Positions 21,404 to 26,942 of a stretch of 26,942 bases of DNA are shown piece by piece. A model generated the notes under the pieces. It did not search any database. It was not told the DNA's origin and was given only the letters and a program-made list of their open reading frames with translations. Within the stretch, counting starts at the first letter, position 1; every line of letters begins with the position of its first letter. Where the stretch lies: the NCBI GenBank assembly GCA_031270785.1, contig JAISWM010000117.1, forward strand, positions 1 through 26,942. Reading direction: 5' to 3'. The translations under genes and the position numbers were made by a program. Source of the stretch: Oscillospiraceae bacterium. Its GTDB lineage: Bacteria; Bacillota; Clostridia; Oscillospirales; Acutalibacteraceae.

Positions 21404-22254
21404 ATGGATAAAATTTTAGAACTGCGCGAAAAACGCGCGAAAGTGTGGGACAATGCAAAAGACTTTTTAGACAGCAAACGCAGTAAAGACGGTCTGATTT
21501 CCGATGATGACAGTAAAATTTATGAAACTATGGAAAGTGAGGTCGTAAGCCTCGGCAAAGAAATTGACAGACTTGAAAGACAGGCAGTATTTGATTTAGA
21601 GCTTTCAAAACCGATAAATAAACCGATTTTGGAATCACCTTACGATAATAAAATTGGCAGTAAATCCAATGAGTATAAAAATGCTTTCTGGAACGTTATG
21701 AGAAGCAAAAGCGGAATCGATGTGCAGAATTCATTAAACGAAGGAACAAATGCCGACGGAGGCTTTTTGGTGCCGGATGAATTCGAACGCACCTTGGTTG
21801 AAGCGCTCGAAGAAGAAAATATTTTTAGAAAACTTGCAACAATTATCAAAACTTCAAGCGGCGACAGAAAAATTCCGGTAGTCGCTACAAAAGGCGCGGC
21901 TTCGTGGGTTGATGAAGAAGGACTAATCCCCGAAAGCGACGATACTTTCGGTCAAGTCTCAATCGGGGCTTACAAGCTTGCAACTCTGATTAAAGTTTCA
22001 GAAGAACTTCTCAATGATTCGGCGTTTAATCTTGAAACTTATATTGCCAAAGAATTCGGCAGACGAATCGGAAGAGCCGAGGAAGAAGCGTTTTTTACGG
22101 GCAGTGGGACAAACAGGCCAACTGGAATTCTGGCAGATACCGGCGGGGCTCAGCTTGGTGCCACAACTGCAAGCCAGACGGCAATTACCATCGATGAAGT
22201 TATGGATTTATTTTTCAGTTTAAAATCTCCGTATCGCAAAAAAGCGGTCTTCTT
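21404..22254 (+). pseudogene. HK97-type major capsid protein, C-terminus deleted
   Basis: The N-terminal delta-like region (residues 1-65, LELREKRAKVWDNAKDFLD...EIDRLERQ, coiled coil) is followed by the HK97 fold: GTNADGGFLVPDEFERTLVEALEEENIFRKLA, KIPVVATKGAASWVDEEG, LIKVSEELLNDSAFNLETYIAKEFGRRIGRAEEEAFF and PTGILADTGG. Normal relatives have about 390-400 residues; here capsid sequence ends at residue ~283 (SPYRKKAVF) and the frame runs into five foreign residues and a stop at 22273. About 110 C-terminal residues, forming the A and P domains, are missing, so no capsid can assemble. AAGGAGAT ribosome site. The deletion joins it to the gene remnant at 22255. Confidence 0.92.
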
Positions 22255-22365
22255 CAGGCTGATTTTACTTTAACTCAGCGGTATTTTGTGGAGTTTGAAA
22301 ATGACACGAAATATTTTAATTATGCCATAGATGTGGCGAAACAAACAAATTTTGGAGGTAATTAA
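22255..22365 (+). pseudogene. C-terminal remnant of a head-tail or tail-terminator type gene
   Basis: In a frame different from the capsid, 22255-22365 reads QADFTLTQRYFVEFENDTKY and FNYAIDVAKQTNFGGN before TAA. It directly precedes the major tail protein gene and provides its ribosome site (GGAGG), as the last connector/tail-completion gene does in intact phages. There is no start. Together with the lost capsid end, this shows a deletion that removed the connector genes. Confidence 0.65.
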
Positions 22366-22367
22366 AA

Positions 22368-22964
22368 GTGGCAACAATTGGCTTAGATTCCCTATTTTAC
22401 GCACAAATCACAGAAAATTCGGCAGGCATTGAAACTTACGCTACGCCAATAAAACTTGCAAAAGCGATGAAAGCAGACCTTTCAATTGAGCTTGCGGAAG
22501 CAATTTTATATGCCGACGATGCGGCTTCGGAAGTGGTGAAAGCATTCAAAAATGGTACTTTATCGCTTGGCATTGATGACATTGGGAAAAATGCAGCGAT
22601 GGCACTTTTAGGTGTTCGAACTGATGCAAACGGCGTGATAATTTCATCCGGAGAAGATACGGCACCGCCTGTTGCAATCGGATTCAGGGCAAAAAAATCA
22701 AACGGAAAATACCGATATTTTTGGCTTTACAGAGTGATTTTCGGCACTCCGTCAACAAATTTAGAAACCAAAGGCGATTCGGTAAATTTTCAAGCTCCGA
22801 CAATTGAAGGAATTGTGACAGTTCGCGGTAAACCGGATTTTGAAGGGAAACATCCATGGAAAACCGAAGTTACAGAGGGCGATTCCGGAGTTCCGGCAAG
22901 CGTTATAGAAGATTGGTTCGAAGAAGTTTACGAACCCGAAGGTGAAGAAGGAGGAAAATTATGA
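22368..22964 (+). CDS. Major tail protein (phi13-type)
   Basis: A 198-residue protein beginning MATIGLDSLFYAQITENSAG, with the pattern of phi13-family tail-tube proteins: IKLAKAMKADLSIELAEAILYADDAASE, GTLSLGIDDIGKNAAMALLGV, IGFRAKKSNGKYRYFWLYRVIFGTPS and TPTIEG-type repeat ending. It polymerises into the tail tube. GTG 22368 is 9 nt after GGAGG in the preceding remnant. It overlaps the next gene by 4 bp (ATGA). Looks intact. Confidence 0.87.
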   Translation: MATIGLDSLFYAQITENSAGIETYATPIKLAKAMKADLSIELAEAILYADDAASEVVKAFKNGTLSLGIDDIGKNAAMALLGVRTDANGVIISSGEDTAPPVAIGFRAKKSNGKYRYFWLYRVIFGTPSTNLETKGDSVNFQAPTIEGIVTVRGKPDFEGKHPWKTEVTEGDSGVPASVIEDWFEEVYEPEGEEGGKL

Positions 22965-23341
22965 TCGACACTGATAGAATTACTAAAATTGAGATCGGAG
23001 GAGAAAAATACAGCCTGATTTTAACTACAAAAGCCGTTAAAGAAATAGCCAAAAAATACGGTTCTCTCGAATCTGTGGGGGAGAAAATGAGTAGCGCTAA
23101 AAATGCCGCGGAAGCTTTCTCAGAGCTTGTTTGGCTGATAGTTTTGCTCGCAAATCAAGCAATTTTAATTCACAATCTCAAAAACTCTGATAAAAAAGAG
23201 CTGTTGACTGAAGAATTCGTTGAGCTTATGACCACGCCGCAGGACATTATTAAAATCAACGCAGTGCTTGCGAAAACGCTGACAATTGGCGTGAAAAGGA
23301 ATGTAGTGGGCGAAAACCCAAAAAATATCAAAACCGAGTGA
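22961..23341 (+). CDS. Tail assembly chaperone (gpG-like)
   Basis: A 126-residue protein, IKEIGGEKYSLILTTKAVKEIAKKYGSL-type, with the DUF-type fold of Gram-positive phage tail chaperones that sit between major tail protein and tape measure. It starts with ATG overlapping the tail gene stop and has GAAGGAGG upstream. Near the end it has a slippery CCCAAAAAAT (23317-23326); a -1 shift there joins it to the following open frame as a gpGT-type fusion, which assists tape-measure folding in lambda-like phages. Confidence 0.75.
   Translation: MIDTDRITKIEIGGEKYSLILTTKAVKEIAKKYGSLESVGEKMSSAKNAAEAFSELVWLIVLLANQAILIHNLKNSDKKELLTEEFVELMTTPQDIIKINAVLAKTLTIGVKRNVVGENPKNIKTE
23317..23326 (+). promoter_or_regulatory. 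Slippery sequence for -1 ribosomal frameshifting
   Basis: CCCAAAAAAT contains C-CCA-AAA and A-AAA-AAT in the zero frame, both fitting X-XXY-YYZ. The -1 frame after it has no stop until the end of the second chaperone frame (23529). Frameshifting at this position is the norm for tail chaperones of many siphophages; no strong downstream pseudoknot is evident by eye. Confidence 0.6.
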
Positions 23342-23529
23342 ACGAAGAAGAAATGTTTACTCGGCTTCTTTATTTCGGATTGGCTAATTTAGGCCTTTCC
23401 GAGGACGAAATTTGGCTGATGCCAATCGGAAAACTTTTAGATTTATTCGAGTGCCATCGGCAGTATTTGGGAATTTCAAAACCATATCGAGAAATTTTTA
23501 TAGATGAAGTAATTTCTGAAAATATCTAA
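23338..23529 (+). CDS. Tail assembly chaperone extension (gpT-like), probably made by -1 frameshift
   Basis: A 63-residue frame (FTRLLYFGLANLGLSEDEIW, KLLDLFECHRQYLG) in the -1 frame relative to the chaperone gene before it. GTG 23338 lacks a ribosome site. The frame is open back to the slippery site, giving ...NPK-KYQNRVNEEEMF... after a -1 slip. Helical content and WLMPIGKLLDLFECH resemble the second part of split tail chaperones in Gram-positive phages. Confidence 0.65.
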   Translation: MNEEEMFTRLLYFGLANLGLSEDEIWLMPIGKLLDLFECHRQYLGISKPYREIFIDEVISENI

Positions 23530-23545
23530 AATTGAGGTGAGAAAA

Positions 23546-25965
23546 TTGGCGGACATTGGCATAAAATTGGGAGTTGACGGTGAAAGAGAATTTAAACGTT
23601 CTCTAAGCGAGATAAACTCTGCGTTTAAGGTGCTTTCGAGCGAAATGACACTTGTGACAAGTGAATTTGGCAAAAACGACAAATCAATTCAAGCAATAAC
23701 TGCACGAAACAGCGTTTTAAACAAGGGAATCGATGCTCAAAAAGACAAAATTTCACTTTTAAAAGATGCTCTGAATAATTCGGCGGAAAGCTTCGGAGAA
23801 AACGACAAAAGAACGCAGGCGTGGGCAACGAAGCTTAATTACGCTCAGGCCGACCTTAATAAAATGGAAAAAGAACTCGGCGAAAATGAAAGTGCTTTGC
23901 AAAGCAGCGGCGAGGCTGCGCAAGGTACAGCACAATCGCTTGAACAATTTGAAAATTTCACAGTAGAAGCTCAAAAACAAACCTCAACTTTTGGTGATAC
24001 TTTAAAAGCTCTTGCTGTTTGGGATATCATTAAAGCTGGACTTTCTACGGTTACCGATGGCGTAAAAAATATGACTTTGGCAATGAAAGAATCAATCACA
24101 TCAGCAGCAAGTTACGGCGATAATATTCTCACAATGAGTCAAAAAACAGGCATTGGAACTAAAAATTTACAAGAGTTTTCCGCAATTTCTGAGCTTGTTG
24201 ATGTGAGTTTAGAAACAATGACAAATTCGATGGCAAAAAATATTAAATCTATGTCATCAGCACAAGGTGGAACAAGTTCTGCCGCCAAAGCTTACAAAAA
24301 ATTAAGCATTTCGGTAACTGACTCAAACGGTCAACTCCGTGACGGAGAGGCGGTTTATTGGGACACAATTAATGCACTCGGTTCTGTCACTAATGAAACT
24401 GAACGCGATGCAATAGCTATGAATTTGCTCGAAAAATCCGCGCAGGAACTAAATCCCTTGATTGCTCAAGGCGCGGAGGGTCTTTCGAACTTAACCGAAT
24501 ACGCCTATCAAATGGGAGCTGTGCTTTCAGGAGATGCCTTAAATTCACTCAGCGCGATGGACGATCAGTTTCAAATTTTCGGAAAAACTATGGAAAGCAC
24601 CGCAAATCTTGTTGGAGCTGCATTTGCCCCGATGGTCACCGAAATTATGAACGGCACTAATCTCATCGCAGGTTCGTTTAATCAAATGATTGCGGCAATT
24701 GTAAACGGCGGCAATATTTCCGCGGCTACTGATACTTTCACAAATACGCTCACAAGCATAGTTGAAAAAATTGCTGAAGCTGTTCCAAAATTTTTAGAAA
24801 TTGGCACGGTGCTGATAACCACGCTTGGGGCAGGCATTTCGCAGGCTTTGCCAAGTTTACTTCCCGTGATTCAGACGATAATTCCGCAGCTAGTAGGCAC
24901 CTTGGTCAGTAGCATAAACCTCTTAATTCCGCTTGCGATGCAGATAATTATGGCGCTTGTGAACGGAATTGTTGCGGCACTTCCAAGTTTAATTACGGGT
25001 GCGATTCAAATTATCACGGCAATTGTAAATGGCATATCTGCGGCACTTCCGATGCTTTCGCCCGCTGTAATTGAAATCGTTATGGCAATTGCGAGTGGAT
25101 TAATTGACAGCTTACCGCTTCTTTTAGATGCGGGAACTGATTCGCACTCGTCGAAGCAATCCCGCCGACAATCGAAGCGCTTTTAAATAAACTTCCTGAA
25201 ATCATCGATAATTTAATCGCATTTTTGCTGCAAAACATACCGATGCTTATCGAAGCGGCAATCAAGCTGTTTGACGCGATAATTCAGGCAATTCCGAAAA
25301 TAATTGCGGTGCTTGTTCAAAAACTTCCGGACATTATTTTTTTAATCGTAAATACTCTCACAAAACCCGAAACAATCGGAGTACTCTTAAAAGCTGCAGT
25401 TCAAATGTTTATGGCGCTCATAACTGCAATACCAAAAATTATCATCGAACTTGTCAAAAATTTACCGCAAATAATAAACGGCATAGTTAAAGCAATCGGC
25501 ACCTGGTGGTCGACAATGTCGGATGCGGGGCTGAACTTACTCAAAGGCTTGTGGCAGGGGATTTCTGACGCGGGGGCTTGGCTTTGGAACAAAATAAGCG
25601 GTTTCTTTGGCGGCATTATGGACAAAATCAAAAATTTTTTCGGGATTCATTCGCCGTCAACACTGTTTGAAAATGTAATTGGCAAAAACCTTGCTCTTGG
25701 TTTAGGTGAGGGATTTGTTGATGAAATGAACGATGTTTCAAAAGCCATGACACATGCGATCCCAACAGATTTTGGAATAGCTGTAACACCCGAAATTATG
25801 GGCGTAAACGATATTTCAATGAAAAATCAGAGTCAAATGCTAAATAATTCAGATTTTTTAGTGTCAGCATTCCAAAAAGCCTTGCAAGGCATGGCATTTG
25901 AAATTGACGGAGATAAAATGGGGCAGCTGGTTGTTTCTAAAGTTGAAAGGGTGGTGTTTGCATGA
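23546..25965 (+). pseudogene. Tape measure protein, split by a frameshift
   Basis: The protein sets tail length and is ejected with DNA. The first open part (to 25186) starts MADIGIKLGVDGEREFKRSL with GAGGTG 6 nt before TTG 23546, then an ~150-residue coiled coil (LSSEMTLVTSEFGK...KMEKELGENESAL) and a long hydrophobic repeated helical region (LPSLITGAIQIITAIVNGI). Frame changes near 25135-25150: after LLLDAGTD the frame becomes ALVEAIPPTIEALLNKLPE, continuing to 25965 with AWLWNKISGFFGGIMDKIKNFFGIHSPS, the family's C-terminal motif. Together about 806 residues. An in-frame ATG at 25225 would give only the end. Confidence 0.9.
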
Positions 25966-26018
25966 GCGGGCAACGTATGCTGGAAATCGTGTATTTAACA
26001 ACAAAAAATTTAAAATAG
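25962..26018 (+). pseudogene. Short remnant between tape measure and Dit
   Basis: ATG overlaps the tape-measure stop (ATGA) and opens an 18-residue frame MSGQRMLEIVYLTTKNLK. A neighbouring frame reads GNRVFNNKKFKIA before a stop. It is too short for a gene and probably marks a decayed small gene at this usual gene junction; weak. Confidence 0.25.
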
Positions 26019-26043
26019 CATAACGCAACTTTGGGGGGACAAA

Positions 26044-26748
26044 ATGAATAATTTTTTAATCTGGGACGGCATTAATTCAATCGCGTTAGAAGGCCTTATA
26101 ATCCAGGAACTGCCGCCTATCACAAAACCAGATCAGCGGGTAAACAAAATTGAAATAGAAGGCAAAGACGGCGATATTTTAGATGATTTAGGTTATCAAT
26201 CATACGATAAAACCATTAAAATCGGGCTTTGTGGGAATTACGACATAAATAAAATTGCAAAATATTTTACAGGTTCCGGACAAATAATTTTTTCAAATGA
26301 GCCGGACAAATATTATTTAGCAGAAATTACCGGACAAATTGACTTTGAAAGATTTGTGACATTTAAAACCGCAACAGTTAAATTCCACTGCCAGCCGTTT
26401 AAATATCTCGTGGATGAACCGGTTATTGATATGAAAATCATAGACCAAACGCAAGTCTTCGTGATAAATCAAGGCCTTGAAGCTTCAAAACCCGAATAAC
26501 CCTAACCGGCAGCGGTATTCTCGAGATCTCAGTTAATAGTTTTGCTCAGTTTCAGTATGATTTTGGCAGCGACGATCATGTTACGATTGATTCAATGCTG
26601 GAAGATGCATATTTGGATACGACCGCAAACCTTAAAAACCGCCAAATGATCGGGGAGTTTCCGACTTTGAAGCCCGGAATTAATACAATCACTTGGTCGG
26701 GGGACTTTAACAAAAATTCTGATTAAACCCAATTCAAGATGGTTGTAA
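26044..26748 (+). pseudogene. Distal tail protein (Dit), with two single-base frameshifts
   Basis: Starts MNNFLIWDGINSIALEGLIIQELPP behind GGGGGGAC, and matches Dit/Sipho_tail proteins, which join the tail tube to the baseplate: GKDGDILDDLGYQSYDKTIKIGL and TVKFHCQPFKYLVDE. The open frame stops at 26499. The next frame continues the protein (ITLTGSGILEISVN...DHVTIDSMLEDAYLDTT, NRQMIGEFPTLKPGINTITWSG), and a second shift near 26699-26703 returns to the original frame for LTKILIKPNSRWL and a stop at 26746-26748. This adds up to a 234-codon gene. The shifts lie at CCC (26491-26493, likely one base lost) and GGGGG (one base gained), so sequencing error is possible. Confidence 0.88.
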
Positions 26749-26750
26749 AC

Positions 26751-26778
26751 TTGACTTTTTAAGCAATCAGCGTATAAT
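26751..26778 (+). promoter_or_regulatory. Near-consensus promoter for the Rpn-like gene
   Basis: TTGACT (26751-26756), a 16-bp spacer and a perfect TATAAT (26773-26778) precede the gene at 26825. AGGAG (26813-26817) is the ribosome site. This marks the return to host-type or independently expressed DNA right after the prophage remnant. Confidence 0.8.
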
Positions 26779-26824
26779 ATAGGCGTAATAAAGTTAGGAT
26801 CTCAAAAACACTAGGAGTAATTAA

Positions 26825-26942
26825 ATGACTCAGAAGCTTTACAGTGCCACAAACGATCATATTTTTAAAATGGTTTTTGGTGATGAGAAAAACATAGATA
26901 TTTTGGCGGCTTTTCTAAAAACAGTTCTTGATATTCCGGAAG
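26825..26942 (+). CDS. Rpn-family recombination-promoting nuclease / putative transposase (N-terminus; runs off window)
   Basis: The visible 39 residues, MTQKLYSATNDHIFKMVFGD then NIDILAAFLKTVLDIPE, match the conserved start of Rpn proteins (PD-(D/E)xK family transposase), which bear a nuclease that promotes RecA-independent recombination in E. coli relatives. AGGAG is 7 nt before ATG, and a consensus promoter lies 47 bp upstream. The catalytic residues are beyond the window end, so integrity cannot be judged. Confidence 0.88.
   Translation, partial: MTQKLYSATNDHIFKMVFGDEKNIDILAAFLKTVLDIPE

Noticed and set aside
2700..26760. attL/attR core duplication flanking the prophage
   Set aside because: No shared stretch longer than chance was found by eye between the left and right borders, and both phage ends are probably missing.
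1..26942. CRISPR array, tRNA or rRNA genes, diversity-generating retroelement
   Set aside because: No regularly spaced repeats, no cloverleaf or CCA end, no reverse transcriptase was seen.

Overview
This A+T-rich window comes from a bacterial chromosome with strong Shine-Dalgarno signals and TTGACA/TATAAT-type promoters. It resembles a low-GC Bacillota or a gut relative, but nothing here fixes the genus. Two host-type segments flank a decayed siphophage prophage. On the left, on the minus strand, are S-adenosylmethionine synthetase (metK) and a radical SAM protein downstream of it. On the far right, behind a near-consensus promoter, is the start of an Rpn-family recombination-promoting nuclease that runs off the window.

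The prophage remnant runs from about 2.75 to 26.75 kb, all phage genes on the plus strand. Its order is that of HK97-type cos phages of Clostridia. The early and replication block holds a sigma-region-4 regulator, a SNF2-type helicase, a coiled-coil protein, a deletion fusion of a phage protein with the tail end of a family A DNA polymerase, a primase/DUF927 ATPase and a VRR-NUC nuclease. Then come an ArpU/DUF1492-like late regulator, a split DUF559-like nuclease, HNH, small terminase, a PnuC-like membrane protein, a ParB-methyltransferase and two small DUF proteins. The packaging and head block holds large terminase (broken), portal (C-terminal part), ClpP-like prohead protease (tail cut off) and major capsid (C-terminus lost). 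The tail block holds the major tail protein, tail-assembly chaperones with a likely -1 frameshift, tape measure (frameshifted) and Dit (two frameshifts). No integrase, repressor, lysis gene or baseplate gene is present, so it cannot make particles.

Most damage can be explained at base resolution. Three deletions are inferred: inside polA, from terL to portal, and from capsid to the gene before the major tail protein. Short hairpin elements have inserted into genes. Three copies of an 88-96 bp element with a G/C-rich central hairpin carry 9-bp target duplications; two lie inside one IS110 transposase and one inside the prohead protease, and removing them in silico restores the frames. A different 67-bp hairpin element splits the DUF559-like nuclease, and a 154-bp element with 29-bp terminal inverted repeats ends the terminase.

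Between terminase and portal sits a foreign minus-strand cassette of five small genes (16.0-17.6 kb): a secreted or anchored peptide, an extremely Ala/Gly-rich glycine-zipper-like protein and small multi-pass membrane proteins. IS5-type remnants lie beside it. This cassette and the hairpin elements are the least familiar parts of the window.
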